Source: SAR202 cluster bacterium AG-426-M11 (GTDB lineage: Bacteria; Chloroflexota; Dehalococcoidia; Lucifugimonadales; UBA826). From it: a stretch of 50,130 nt of DNA. The notes beneath the pieces were generated by a model, which did no database searches, was not told where the DNA came from, and saw only the letters and a list, made by a program, of their open reading frames with translations. Positions 24,757-33,395 of this stretch are shown here, one piece after another. The stretch covers positions 1 through 50,130 of the forward strand of contig QCNV01000009.1 of assembly GCA_003213095.1 (NCBI GenBank), given 5' to 3'. The translations under genes and the position numbers were made by a program. The stretch's first letter is position 1, and every line of letters begins with the position of its first letter.

Positions 24757-25532
24757 GAATGTGTCCTTCCAAGATTCAGATAAAATATCATCTCTAATCC
24801 TTTTAAAGTTAAATCTATGTTTACTTCATCAATAATTCCTACTTCTTTTTCTAATACTTTAGCAAGCCCTCCAGTAGCAATTACTTTAGATTCACTTCCT
24901 AACTCTTTTTTGAATCTTTTTATCATCCCTTTAATAAGGTCAGCATATCCAAACATTAGTCCAGATTGAATAGAATTAGTAGTATTTTTACCTATAGCAT
25001 ATTCAGGTGCTTGCAATTCAACCCTTTTAAGTTGGGAAGTGGAATTGTAAAGCGAATTAGCAGAAACTATCATACCCGGGGCTATTGCACCTCCTAGATA
25101 TTCATTTGAGTCATTAATAGCATCAAATACTGTGGCAGTTCCTAAATCAACGATAATACATGGCCCTCCATAGATGAAGTTTGCTGCAGCAGCGTCTACT
25201 ATTCTGTCTGCTCCAACATCTTGAGGACGATCATAAATTACTTTTATGCCAGTTTTGGTTCCAGCACCTACAATTAGAGGTGAAATATCTAAGTATTTTT
25301 TGCAAAGCAATTCAAAAGTAGCTGTAATTGGTGGTACCACGCTGCAAATACATGCTTGTTGAATTTTTGATAATTCAATCCCAGAGTCTAGAATGATTTG
25401 CCTCAACAATGTGGCATATTCATCAGTGGTTTTTGATACGTCTGTTGAAATACGCCAAGTGTTAATTAAATCTCTTGATTTAAATATTCCTATTGATATA
25501 TTTGTATTTCCTACGTCTATAGCTAATAACAT
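24753..25532 (-). CDS. coaX: Type III pantothenate kinase
   Basis: CoaX phosphorylates pantothenate, the first step to coenzyme A. The ASKHA-fold protein of 259 residues starts with A-I-D-V-G-N-T-N-I-S-I-G. It carries G-A-D-R-I-V-D-A (about 103-110), D-L-G-T-A-T and G-G-A-I-A-P-G-M. Type III kinases are not feedback-inhibited by CoA and need a monovalent cation. coaX, coaBC and the phosphoesterase form one tight operon. Confidence 0.95.
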   Translation of the reverse strand: MLLAIDVGNTNISIGIFKSRDLINTWRISTDVSKTTDEYATLLRQIILDSGIELSKIQQACICSVVPPITATFELLCKKYLDISPLIVGAGTKTGIKVIYDRPQDVGADRIVDAAAANFIYGGPCIIVDLGTATVFDAINDSNEYLGGAIAPGMIVSANSLYNSTSQLKRVELQAPEYAIGKNTTNSIQSGLMFGYADLIKGMIKRFKKELGSESKVIATGGLAKVLEKEVGIIDEVNIDLTLKGLEMIFYLNLGRTHS

Positions 25533-25598
25533 AATATTTGTTACTTATGATTGATGAGAATTATATCATTGCTAATTTATTGATAAGTTAAATCAGGA

Positions 25599-25604
25599 TA
25601 TAAT
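25599..25604 (+). promoter_or_regulatory. -10 element upstream of moeB
   Basis: A perfect TATAAT sits 29 bases before the moeB ATG, with TTATTG 16 bases upstream as a possible -35. It is in the 100-base divergent gap to coaX and could start the moeB-his transcript. Confidence 0.5.
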
Positions 25605-25633
25605 CCCATTATAAAAATTTGCTGGAGAGAAAT

Positions 25634-26464
25634 ATGGCTACAAAATCACAAACTACAATTCTTACCCCATATCAAGTGAATCGATATAGTAGACATATCA
25701 TAATGCCTCAAGTTGGAAGTGTGGGCCAAAGAAAGCTTTTGGATGCAAAAGTTCTTATGGTAGGAGCTGGAGGTCTGGGGTCTCCGATTTCGATTTATCT
25801 TACTTTAGCTGGAGTAGGTACTATAGGTTTAGTAGAATTTGATGATGTTGATGTTACAAATTTACAAAGGCAAATTCTGCACTTTAATGATGACATTGGA
25901 AAACCTAAAGTGCAATCGGCTGTAGAGACATTAAAATCATATAACCCTGATACCGTTGTAAACATTCATGAAGAGCCAATATCTTCTTTAAATGCAATGG
26001 AAATAATTAAAGACTACGATATTATTGTTAATGGAGCTGATAATTTCCCAACTAGGTATTTAGTTAATGATGCTTCATATATGTCAGGTAAGCCCTTGGT
26101 AGATGGCAGTATATTGTTATTTGATGGTCAGGCAACAACATTTTTGCCGGGAGAAGGATGTTATAGATGCTTATTTCCTACTCCACCACCACCTGGTGAA
26201 GTGCCGAGTTGTGCTGAAGCAGGAGTATTAGGAATGCTTCCCGGTATGGTAGGAACTATTCAAGCTACTGAAGTGGTTAAATTAATTTTAGGAATTGGGG
26301 ATAGCCTGTCAGGTAGATTGCTTTTAATTGATGCATTAAGTATGGAATACAGGACTGTTAAATTAAGAAGAGATCCTGAATGTCCATTATGCGGGGATAA
26401 CCCTACGGTAACTGAATTGATCGACTATGAAGCCTTTTGTGGTGGAGCTTCATTAATAGGATGA
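25634..26464 (+). CDS. moeB: MoeB/ThiF-type sulfur-carrier adenylyltransferase
   Basis: The E1-like enzyme adenylates the C-terminal glycine of MoaD or ThiS for molybdopterin or thiamine sulfur transfer. Of its 276 residues the start T-P-Y-Q-V-N-R-Y-S-R-H-I-I-M-P-Q-V-G is typical. The ATP loop is V-G-A-G-G-L-G-S-P, and N-G-A-D-N-F-P-T-R-Y follows. Two zinc pairs (C-Y-R-C and C-P-L-C) are intact. There is no rhodanese domain. ATG 25634 is chosen for GGAGAGA. Molybdate uptake genes elsewhere in the window favour MoeB, but thiamine or cysteine synthesis is also possible. Confidence 0.88.
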   Translation: MATKSQTTILTPYQVNRYSRHIIMPQVGSVGQRKLLDAKVLMVGAGGLGSPISIYLTLAGVGTIGLVEFDDVDVTNLQRQILHFNDDIGKPKVQSAVETLKSYNPDTVVNIHEEPISSLNAMEIIKDYDIIVNGADNFPTRYLVNDASYMSGKPLVDGSILLFDGQATTFLPGEGCYRCLFPTPPPPGEVPSCAEAGVLGMLPGMVGTIQATEVVKLILGIGDSLSGRLLLIDALSMEYRTVKLRRDPECPLCGDNPTVTELIDYEAFCGGASLIG

Positions 26465-26472
26465 GTTTTTAA

Positions 26473-27036
26473 TTGAAAATTTATACTAAAACTGGTGATG
26501 ATGGATATACAGGTCTGTTTTTTGGAGGTAGGGTTAGAAAAAATGATGTTAGATGTGCAGCTAACGGATCTATAGACGAAACTGTTTCAGCTTTGGGACT
26601 TGCTAGAGCTTTTTGCAAGAATTCAGAAGTTTTAAATATTTTGATTGATATTCAAAACAGCTTGTTTACCGTAGCTGCTGAACTAGCAACTTTACCAGAA
26701 AATTATAAGGATCTGAAAGAATTTTATAAAACTATCGATGCTGAAAATGTGACAAAATTGGAGCAAACGATTGATTATGTTGATTCTCAAATTGAATTGC
26801 CTGCAAGCTTCATATTGCCCGGAGGTTCCCCTGGATCTGCAGCTTTAGATTTAAGTAGAACTATTCTCAGAAGATCAGAAAGAGAAGTTGTAACTTTGAA
26901 AGATGAAGGGAAACTTGGAAATGAATTTTTACTAAAGTATATCAATAGGCTTTCAGATTTATTATTTATGCTAGCAAGATTTGAAGACAAAGATTTGCCT
27001 GTTGAGGTTATTACTGGACAAAGATTAAATGATTAA
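26473..27036 (+). CDS. PduO-type cob(I)alamin adenosyltransferase
   Basis: This enzyme transfers the adenosyl group of ATP to cob(I)alamin to give coenzyme B12. The 187-residue protein has the ATP-binding N-terminus K-I-Y-T-K-T-G-D-D-G, then F-F-G-G-R-V-R-K-N-D. The conserved C-terminal L-D-L-S-R-T-I-L-R-R-S-E-R motif (typical form ARxxxRRAE) and N-R-L-S-D-L-L-F-M-L-A-R are present. The start is TTG 26473. It overlaps hisH by eight bases. It indicates use of adenosylcobalamin enzymes elsewhere in the genome. Confidence 0.92.
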   Translation: MKIYTKTGDDGYTGLFFGGRVRKNDVRCAANGSIDETVSALGLARAFCKNSEVLNILIDIQNSLFTVAAELATLPENYKDLKEFYKTIDAENVTKLEQTIDYVDSQIELPASFILPGGSPGSAALDLSRTILRRSEREVVTLKDEGKLGNEFLLKYINRLSDLLFMLARFEDKDLPVEVITGQRLND

Positions 27037-27655
27037 AGAAAAGCCGTTAATAGGTATAGTTGATTATCAAGCAGGTAATTTAAGAAGTGTCCAGAAGGCT
27101 TTGGAAAAATTTGGTGCTCGTGTTTTAATCTCTTCAGAAAAACAAGATTTGTTAAATTCAGATGCTATTGTATTTCCTGGGCAAGGAGCATGTGATTCTT
27201 CAATGCAAAATCTCAAAAAAAAATCGTTAGATGAAGTTCTCATTAGATTAATTAAGGATCAAGTTCCTTTTTTAGGTATTTGTTTGGGGTTACAACTTTT
27301 ACTGGAAAATTCTGAAGAAGGCATTGAAGATTGTCTAGGAGTAATTCATGGGAATGTAAAAAAATTTACACCTGGATTGAAAGTCCCTCACATGGGCTGG
27401 AATCAAGTTGAATGGAGAATTGATCATCCTGTATTTAAAAATATTCCCACCAATCAAAATTTTTATTTTGTACATAGTTACTACGCTGATCCGGTTGACA
27501 ATTCTATCGTTGCAGGTGTAACACAATATGGACAAGAATTTTGTAGTGCAGTTACTTTTGATAATGTTATAGCTACTCAGTTTCATCCTGAAAAAAGTGG
27601 AAGTTTGGGATTGCAGATTTATGATAATTTTATTCAATTTGTAATGGGAGATTAG
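27029..27655 (+). CDS. hisH: Imidazole glycerol phosphate synthase subunit HisH
   Basis: HisH is the glutaminase that feeds ammonia to HisF. Seen are G-I-V-D-Y-Q-A-G-N-L-R-S-V at the start, the oxyanion P-G-Q-G-A, nucleophile Cys in G-I-C-L-G-L-Q and the F-H-P-E-K-S His-Glu pair. The length is 208 residues. hisA begins at the base after its stop. Confidence 0.96.
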   Translation: MIKEKPLIGIVDYQAGNLRSVQKALEKFGARVLISSEKQDLLNSDAIVFPGQGACDSSMQNLKKKSLDEVLIRLIKDQVPFLGICLGLQLLLENSEEGIEDCLGVIHGNVKKFTPGLKVPHMGWNQVEWRIDHPVFKNIPTNQNFYFVHSYYADPVDNSIVAGVTQYGQEFCSAVTFDNVIATQFHPEKSGSLGLQIYDNFIQFVMGD

Positions 27656-28387
27656 ATGGAAATTATTCCTGCAATAGATATACGTGGTGGGATGTGTGTG
27701 AGATTGACTCAAGGTGATTATTCTCAAGAAACAGTATTTGATGAGGATCCTTTAAACGTTGTAGACCGTTGGTTGAGCTCAGGTGCAAACTCAATACACA
27801 TAGTAGATTTAGATGGGGCTAGATCTGGATTAGCGGTCAATCAAAGTCTAATACGAAGAATGGTAAATTCTTCTTCTGATTTAAATATTCAATTGGGTGG
27901 AGGTATTAGATCTTCAGAAATTGTAGAAGAATATATTAATTTGGGCGTGAATAGATTGATTTTGGGCACAGCAGCTGTCAAAGATCAAAAATTAGTTCAA
28001 TGGCAAATTGACACTTGGGGGACTGAATCTTTAGTGATAAGTATTGATGCTAGAAACGGCTTTGTTGAAATAGATGGATGGACAAAAAATAGTGGGATTT
28101 TAGCTTCAGAATTAATTGCCCAAATGATGAATCTAGGGGTACAAAATTTTTTATATACTGATATTTTGAAAGATGGAATGTTAACAGAACCAAATTATAA
28201 ATTTATTGAAGAATTACTAAATAAATTCGATATAAAATTACAGGCGGCAGGTGGTATTTCTTCACTTGCTCATTTGGAAAAATTAAATGAACTTGGTGTG
28301 GATTATGCAATTGTTGGTAAAGCAATTTATACTGGAAGAATTGACTTGTCTCAGGCTACTAAAATTTATAATAATGGTGACGAATGA
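27656..28387 (+). CDS. hisA: Phosphoribosylformimino-AICAR phosphate isomerase (HisA)
   Basis: HisA is the TIM-barrel isomerase just before the HisFH step. The N-terminal I-P-A-I-D-I-R-G-G-M-C-V-R-L has the catalytic Asp. The phosphate sites G-G-G-I-R and A-A-G-G-I-S-S and the second Asp in T-D-I-L-K-D-G are present. The length is 243 residues. It overlaps the following methyltransferase gene by four bases. Confidence 0.95.
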   Translation: MEIIPAIDIRGGMCVRLTQGDYSQETVFDEDPLNVVDRWLSSGANSIHIVDLDGARSGLAVNQSLIRRMVNSSSDLNIQLGGGIRSSEIVEEYINLGVNRLILGTAAVKDQKLVQWQIDTWGTESLVISIDARNGFVEIDGWTKNSGILASELIAQMMNLGVQNFLYTDILKDGMLTEPNYKFIEELLNKFDIKLQAAGGISSLAHLEKLNELGVDYAIVGKAIYTGRIDLSQATKIYNNGDE

Positions 28388-28923
28388 CTGATAACAAATT
28401 TTCTATTTCAAAAAATACTCCTAAATCAATTGATATTTATCATTTGATGTCTTTGTTACCTGTTATGCCATATCATCAAATTGTTGATGTTGGATGTGCT
28501 GACGGAACTTTATCTATTCCTCTAGCCAAATTGGTATATAGAGGTAATTTACAAGCTTTTGATAGTGATAAAAAGAATTTGACTGCTACTAGAAAAAAAT
28601 TCAAAGAGGCTCGATTAACTAATGTTAAAGCTAAAGAAATCAAAAATAATTCATTACCTGTCAAGGATGACACAATTGATTTAGCAACGTTGTCATATTT
28701 GAGTGATAGGGTAGAGGACCCCTTGAAAGTTATCACTGATACAGTGCGATCTGTTAAATCCAGTGGTTGGATTGCCATAATTGATAGGCAAATAGACGAA
28801 TCTAAACTTTCTAATGATGTTGAATCCTACAAGAAAATTGCAGAAAAATTAAAATTAAAATTTAACATGAAGCACAACTTGTCTGATGAAGATTATTTAC
28901 TTACTTTTACGTTTAGGAAATAA
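28384..28923 (+). CDS. Class I SAM-dependent methyltransferase of unknown substrate
   Basis: The 179-residue protein has the Rossmann-fold methyltransferase signature [14 protein letters not shown] (about 38-51). An acidic A-F-D-S-D follows after strand 2 and D-D-T-I-D-L-A-T-L near strand 4. It resembles the UbiE/ArsM-like group but lacks anything that fixes a substrate. It sits between hisA and hisF with a 4-base overlap and a 5-base gap, so it is translated as part of the his operon. No step of histidine synthesis needs a methyltransferase. Confidence 0.8.
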   Translation: MTDNKFSISKNTPKSIDIYHLMSLLPVMPYHQIVDVGCADGTLSIPLAKLVYRGNLQAFDSDKKNLTATRKKFKEARLTNVKAKEIKNNSLPVKDDTIDLATLSYLSDRVEDPLKVITDTVRSVKSSGWIAIIDRQIDESKLSNDVESYKKIAEKLKLKFNMKHNLSDEDYLLTFTFRK

Positions 28924-28928
28924 ATTTA

Positions 28929-29747
28929 ATGCTCACTAAGCGAATTATTCCTTGTTTAGATGTTGATCAAGGTAGAGTCGTAAAGGGTGTGAGTTTTGTT
29001 AATTTAAGAGATGCAGGTGATCCTGTTGAAATGGCTAGATTCTATGATCTAGAAGGAGCGGATGAATTAGTATTTCTCGATATTACTGCTTCTTCTGACA
29101 ATAGAAATATAATGAAACATGTGGTGAAATCTGTGTCAGAGCAAGTTTTTATTCCTTTTACTGTTGGAGGAGGAATTAGAAAGATTCAAGATATTAGAGA
29201 AATGCTTGAATCTGGTGCTGATAAAGTTTCTTTAAATTCAGCAGTATTTTCAAATCCTGATATCATTTATGAATCATCACAATTTTTTGGTTCTCAATGC
29301 ATTGTTTCAGCTATTGATGCTAAAAAAATTACTAGATATTCTAATGTTGTGCCACAAAACATTTCTAAAGAATACGTAATTGATTCTTCAACAGAATGGG
29401 AAGTTTTTTCACATGGAGGTAGAACTCCAACTGGTATTGATGCAGTTAAGTGGGCTAAATTTATGGCTGAAATGGGAGCAGGAGAAATATTACTTACAAG
29501 TATGGACAAGGATGGTCAAGAATCTGGGTATGACATTCAATTGTTAAGATCTGTAACTAATGAAATTTCTGTTCCAGTCATTGCTAGTGGTGGAGCAGGT
29601 AGTATGGAACATTTTAAGAAGGCTGTAGAATTAGGACAGGCTGATGCAGTACTTGCTGCTAGTACATTTCATTTTGGAACTTTTTCGATTAATCAAGTTA
29701 AGAAATATTTACATGATAGTGATGTCCCAATCAGGAAAACTTTTTAG
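28929..29747 (+). CDS. hisF: Imidazole glycerol phosphate synthase subunit HisF
   Basis: HisF is the cyclase that forms imidazole glycerol phosphate and AICAR. Catalytic Asp residues are in I-I-P-C-L-D-V (Asp11) and T-S-M-D-K-D-G. Phosphate sites are G-G-G-I-R and A-S-G-G-A-G. At 272 residues it is about 18 longer than usual. The extra part is a polar loop after A-I-D-A-K-K and before W-E-V-F-S-H-G-G-R, near residues 122-145. The partner HisH is encoded two genes upstream. Confidence 0.95.
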   Translation: MLTKRIIPCLDVDQGRVVKGVSFVNLRDAGDPVEMARFYDLEGADELVFLDITASSDNRNIMKHVVKSVSEQVFIPFTVGGGIRKIQDIREMLESGADKVSLNSAVFSNPDIIYESSQFFGSQCIVSAIDAKKITRYSNVVPQNISKEYVIDSSTEWEVFSHGGRTPTGIDAVKWAKFMAEMGAGEILLTSMDKDGQESGYDIQLLRSVTNEISVPVIASGGAGSMEHFKKAVELGQADAVLAASTFHFGTFSINQVKKYLHDSDVPIRKTF

Positions 29748-29755
29748 GAGACAAT

Positions 29756-30376
29756 ATGAATAAAAAAATTCAATTAGATCAAAATGGGTTAGTACCTGCT
29801 ATAGCACAACATGCTGAAACTTCTGAAATATTGATGATGGGTTATATGAACCCATCTTCCCTGAGTAGAACTGTAGAAAGTGGCGAAGTATGGTTTTATA
29901 GTAGGAGTCGATCTGAGTTATGGCATAAAGGTGAAACTTCCGGGAATTTTCTTCGTACAAAAGATATTATTGTAGATTGTGATGGAGACACACTCTTGTT
30001 AAAAGTAATTCCTGATGGCCCTGCATGTCATACAGGTGCGCAATCTTGTTTTAGTGAATTGTTGTCTGATTATGAATTTGAGGATTTTGACAAAGGTTCT
30101 AACGTTATAGAGGAACTTTTTGCTGTAATTCAAGATAGAAAATTAACCTCAATTAATGAATCTTATACTTCAAAACTTATTTCTGATGGTATTGAAAGAA
30201 TTTCACAGAAAATTATAGAGGAAGCTGGTGAAGTTGCTATTGCGGCAGTGACTAGAAATCATCAGGAAACTAGTGAAGAAATTTCTGATTTGTTGTACCA
30301 CACACTTGTTTTATTGTCTGCTATGGATATGAATCCTGAAGAAGTTTGGAAAGTTTTACGCAACCGAAGAAGCTGA
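29756..30376 (+). CDS. hisIE: Fused HisI-HisE (phosphoribosyl-AMP cyclohydrolase/phosphoribosyl-ATP pyrophosphatase)
   Basis: A two-domain enzyme catalyses steps 2 and 3 of histidine synthesis. The HisI domain (about 1-110) has W-F-Y-S-R-S-R-S-E-L-W-H-K-G-E and D-C-D-G-D. It also has the zinc-binding G-P-A-C-H-T-G-A-Q-S-C-F. The HisE domain (about 115-206) has the Mg-binding E-E-A-G-E-V and E-I-S-D-L-L-Y-H. The last 21 bases overlap the convergent DUF1385 gene, within a perfect palindrome. Confidence 0.95.
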   Translation: MNKKIQLDQNGLVPAIAQHAETSEILMMGYMNPSSLSRTVESGEVWFYSRSRSELWHKGETSGNFLRTKDIIVDCDGDTLLLKVIPDGPACHTGAQSCFSELLSDYEFEDFDKGSNVIEELFAVIQDRKLTSINESYTSKLISDGIERISQKIIEEAGEVAIAAVTRNHQETSEEISDLLYHTLVLLSAMDMNPEEVWKVLRNRRS

Positions 30377-31252
30377 TGAAATTTCATCAGCTTCTATTGC
30401 AGATGTCATAGCTACAATTGCTACCTCGATTTGGTCGTCATCAGGTTGTCTAGTAGTAAGTGATTGTAGCCAAAGGCTTGGAGATGCAATAGCTCTCATT
30501 AAAAAATTTGTTTGGTAAATACTGCTGAGTCTAATAAATTCATAACTTAGACTTGCTATAAATGGGACCAAAAATATCCTTGAAGAAACCACTATAATCA
30601 TTGATTCTCTAGGAATTAAAATGAATATTATTACTGCGATCAACATAATTGTTAGTAGAAAAGCAGTTCCACATCTTGGGTGAGCTGTGGGATATTTTTT
30701 TATATTTGAAAGATTTAATTCCAAATTGTTTTCTTGAGCATGAACAGTCATATGTTCAGCTCCGTGATACATGAATACCCTTTTGATATCAGGCATTAAT
30801 CCGATTACATAAATGTAACCAATAAAAATTATTAACCTGGCAATTCCTTCAATAATATTGCTGAGTATATTTGACCCTAAAATTCCTTCAAATGGTGTAC
30901 TGATTAATAAGGGTAAAATAAAAAAAAGACCTATAGCTAAACTTAATGAAATTGTTATCATTAATGCAATAGAAGCTTTATTGGGGGTTGTATTTTCTTC
31001 TTCCATCGCAACTGATGAAGAATAATTTAATGCGTTCATTCCTATAATTAATGTTTCAATTAGAGCAATGACACCCCTGATTAATGGGGTTTTTCGGTAC
31101 TTAGAACGAAAAATGTTTGCGATTGGTTTCACTTGAGTTTTAATTTCACCAGATGGAGATCTAACCGCAACTGATACATTTTGCTGACCACGTATCATTA
31201 CACCTTCTAGAACAGCTTGACCGCCATATGTGGGTGTTTGGTTTGAACTCAC
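30356..31252 (-). CDS. DUF1385 membrane protein (YqhQ-like)
   Basis: The 298-residue protein opens with Y-G-G-Q-A-V-L-E-G-V-M-I-R-G. It contains Y-H-G-A-E-H-M-T-V-H-A-Q-E and P-T-A-H-P-R-C-G-T, the hallmark blocks of the DUF1385 family. The latter two are rich in possible metal ligands. Four to five membrane helices are apparent (about 93-118, 137-155, 195-213, 217-235). The function is unknown. In many Gram-positive bacteria and Chloroflexota it lies behind rpmE, as here (11-base gap). Confidence 0.9.
   Translation of the reverse strand: MSSNQTPTYGGQAVLEGVMIRGQQNVSVAVRSPSGEIKTQVKPIANIFRSKYRKTPLIRGVIALIETLIIGMNALNYSSSVAMEEENTTPNKASIALMITISLSLAIGLFFILPLLISTPFEGILGSNILSNIIEGIARLIIFIGYIYVIGLMPDIKRVFMYHGAEHMTVHAQENNLELNLSNIKKYPTAHPRCGTAFLLTIMLIAVIIFILIPRESMIIVVSSRIFLVPFIASLSYEFIRLSSIYQTNFLMRAIASPSLWLQSLTTRQPDDDQIEVAIVAMTSAIEADEISSASSVA
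30368..30395. terminator. 28-bp perfect palindrome at the hisIE/DUF1385 convergence
   Basis: The sequence is exactly self-complementary over 28 bases (arms of 14, centre AAATTT, ends AGAAGC...GCTTCT). It contains the hisIE stop (30374-30376) and encodes the last residues of the DUF1385 protein on the other strand. It could act as a bidirectional terminator hairpin, but it lacks a clear T-run on either side. Confidence 0.5.
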
Positions 31253-31263
31253 TGAAACTATTT

Positions 31264-31470
31264 TTAAGAATTAAGATTATATCTTCTACGTAATCTTTCT
31301 ACTCTACCTTCAGTGTCTACAATTCTCTGTTCTCCTGTAAAAAAAGGATGACAAGTCGAGCAGATTTCTATTTTTAATTCTTGCTGAGTTGCTCCAGTAG
31401 TAAATGTGTGGCCACAAGAGCAAATTACTTTAGCTTGAGAATAATATTTGGGATGGATTTCTGGTTTCAT
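31264..31470 (-). CDS. rpmE: 50S ribosomal protein L31
   Basis: This 68-residue L31 begins M-K-P-E-I-H-P-K-Y. It carries C-S-C near residue 17 and C-S-T-C near 37, so it is the zinc-binding (C+) form. The C-terminal [12 protein letters not shown] is typical. It overlaps rpmA by four bases. Confidence 0.95.
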   Translation of the reverse strand: MKPEIHPKYYSQAKVICSCGHTFTTGATQQELKIEICSTCHPFFTGEQRIVDTEGRVERLRRRYNLNS

Positions 31471-31730
31471 ACGGCTACCTCGGGGTAAACACTTGCATGT
31501 TTTTTGCCATTAGAAAAATATTCATATTTGACGCTGCCATCTATTAATGAATATAAAGTATGGTCTCTTCCAATTCCAACATTGTTACCAGGTCTAATTT
31601 TAGTTCCCCTTTGTCGTACTAGAATTGATCCTGCACTAACAATTTGAGTATCGTATATCTTGACTCCTAATCTTTTAGATTTACTGTCTCTTCCATTTCT
31701 AGTGCTACCACCACCTTTTTTATGAGCCAT
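31467..31730 (-). CDS. rpmA: 50S ribosomal protein L27
   Basis: L27 reaches toward the peptidyl-transferase centre. The 87-residue product begins [16 protein letters not shown]. There is no Firmicutes-type N-terminal extension requiring cleavage. It lies 24 bases after rplU. Confidence 0.96.
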   Translation of the reverse strand: MAHKKGGGSTRNGRDSKSKRLGVKIYDTQIVSAGSILVRQRGTKIRPGNNVGIGRDHTLYSLIDGSVKYEYFSNGKKHASVYPEVAV

Positions 31731-31754
31731 GTTTTTGTTTCCCTCGTAATTGTT

Positions 31755-32072
31755 TTATAAAGTGATTTCTGTAACTTTTAAGTCTGTAAAAGTTTGTCTA
31801 TGACCGTTTTTTTTACGATATCTAGTTTTAGCTTTGTACTTGAATACTACTATTTTTTTATCTTTACCTTTATTGACTACTTCTGCAGTTACTTCTGCCC
31901 CTTCTATAGAAGGTTTACCTATTGTTACTTCGCCATTTTTTGAAATCAATCTGACATCGTCTAAAGTGATTGTGTCCCCTTGATCTCCTGCAAGTGATTC
32001 TACTCTAATAGTATCTCCACTTTTAACTCTATATTGTTTTCCGCCTGTTTGAACAATTGCAAAATCTGTCAT
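31755..32072 (-). CDS. rplU: 50S ribosomal protein L21
   Basis: This 105-residue L21 has V-Q-T-G-G-K-Q-Y-R-V near the start and the C-terminal K-A-K-T-R-Y-R-K-K-N-G-H-R-Q motif. A Shine-Dalgarno GAGGG precedes the ATG, and a good promoter lies 20-50 bases upstream. rplU-rpmA-rpmE can thus be transcribed apart from nusA-truB. Confidence 0.96.
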   Translation of the reverse strand: MTDFAIVQTGGKQYRVKSGDTIRVESLAGDQGDTITLDDVRLISKNGEVTIGKPSIEGAEVTAEVVNKGKDKKIVVFKYKAKTRYRKKNGHRQTFTDLKVTEITL

Positions 32073-32092
32073 ATTTTTCCCTCAGACAAGGA

Positions 32093-32121
32093 ATTTTATA
32101 TTTGTATGTGGGTTAAGTCAA
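32093..32121 (-). promoter_or_regulatory. Sigma70-type promoter for rplU-rpmA-rpmE
   Basis: On the minus strand TTGACT (32116-32121) is followed after 17 bases by TAAAAT (32093-32098). This stands between truB and rplU. Confidence 0.6.
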
Positions 32122-32136
32122 TTCACTGATATCGAA

Positions 32137-33036
32137 TTAAATAAACATTTTGACTGGTTTTAAAATGTTTTCTGTGTGAAGAAATTCGGCAATTCCAAAA
32201 AAAACATCATTTTCATCAAATACTCTTAAAAGTTCGTTTTGAGAAATTGAATGATGATGTAATATTTTTTGACCTGATTTGAGTTTAATGCTTTCTTCTT
32301 CTGTTAATTTTTCTTTGGGCATATGACTTAATACTGTGTCAAAATTTGTAATTAAATTTGAATAATCTTTATGTTTTAGTTGTTCAATTAGAAAATTCAA
32401 AGGAACAGAATTTTCAATGGACATATCTCCAGAAGCAATTCGGTTTAAAGATTTCAAATATGCTCCTGTTCCTATTTTATCCCCTAATTCGTGCGCAAAA
32501 GATCTCACGTAAAAACCCTTTGAACAATTTATTTTTATAGTTAAATAAGGAGGATTAAATTTTTTTAATTCAAGGGCTTTTATTTCAACTTGCCTGGAAG
32601 GGATTTTTACATCAATTCCCTTTCGTGCTAATTGATACATTCTGACACCATCTTTTTTTATAGCGCTAAATGTAGGTGGAGTTTGATTAATAATCCCCTT
32701 AAAATTATTTAATTCAATATCAATCATAGATTTTGTAATATGGTCGTATGACTTTTGATTAGAAAAATCTCCCTCTGAGTCATATGTATTTGATGTTTTT
32801 CCTATTTCAATTTCCGCAACATAAGTTTTGGAGTAATTTAATACGTATTCCAATAATCTAGTGGCGTTTCCTATAGCTATAGGGAGTACTCCAGTAGCTA
32901 ATGGGTCTAAAGTTCCTCCGTGACCAATTTTTTTTGAGTTAATTTCTTTTCTGATTTTTCTAACTACATCCATTGATGTCACTCCAATAGGCTTGTCAAT
33001 ATTAAAAAAGCCAGAATTAGATTGCTTAGACTGCAT
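32137..33036 (-). CDS. truB: tRNA pseudouridine(55) synthase TruB
   Basis: TruB makes the pseudouridine of the T-loop of tRNAs. The catalytic Asp is in G-H-G-G-T-L-D-P-L-A-T-G-V-L (about residue 45). The K-x-Y-x-A-E-I segment and the G-F-Y-V-R-S motif near 180 are present. I take ATG 33036 (299 residues), which overlaps the rbfA end by 11 bases. A longer frame to 33072 would run further into rbfA. Confidence 0.93.
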   Translation of the reverse strand: MQSKQSNSGFFNIDKPIGVTSMDVVRKIRKEINSKKIGHGGTLDPLATGVLPIAIGNATRLLEYVLNYSKTYVAEIEIGKTSNTYDSEGDFSNQKSYDHITKSMIDIELNNFKGIINQTPPTFSAIKKDGVRMYQLARKGIDVKIPSRQVEIKALELKKFNPPYLTIKINCSKGFYVRSFAHELGDKIGTGAYLKSLNRIASGDMSIENSVPLNFLIEQLKHKDYSNLITNFDTVLSHMPKEKLTEEESIKLKSGQKILHHHSISQNELLRVFDENDVFFGIAEFLHTENILKPVKMFI

Positions 33037-33394
33037 CAAAAGATTCGTTTTTGGGTAAATCAATAGAATCAAGTAAAGTCAGGATTTTTTCAGCGTCATC
33101 TAGAGAATAGTCTAGACGAAATTGGATAGAAGGAACATATTTTAGGTCAAGATTTTTTCTGAGTTGATTTTGTATAAATCCAGACGCAGAAGTAAGTCCC
33201 TTTAAAGCATTTTTTTTGATTTTTTCATCTCCTATTACAGAGATGTATATAGTAGCATTCTGTAAATTGCGAGATGTTTTGACTTCTACTATTGATACAA
33301 AATCGTTAATTCTAGGATCTTTCACCTGTCGATGAATTAGATTGCTTATTTCTTTCTTTAATAACGAATTTACACTGTTGATTCTGTCTGCCAT
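33026..33394 (-). CDS. rbfA: 30S ribosome-binding factor A
   Basis: RbfA is a KH-fold factor needed for 30S maturation and cold adaptation. The product begins M-A-D-R-I-N-S-V-N-S-L-L-K-K-E and has K-D-P-R-I near residue 26. A late Q-F-R-L-D-Y-S-L-D-D-A segment follows. From ATG 33394 it is 122 residues. It begins one base after the infB stop and has no clear Shine-Dalgarno, so translation is probably coupled. Confidence 0.93.
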   Translation of the reverse strand: MADRINSVNSLLKKEISNLIHRQVKDPRINDFVSIVEVKTSRNLQNATIYISVIGDEKIKKNALKGLTSASGFIQNQLRKNLDLKYVPSIQFRLDYSLDDAEKILTLLDSIDLPKNESFDAV

Positions 33395-33395
33395 A

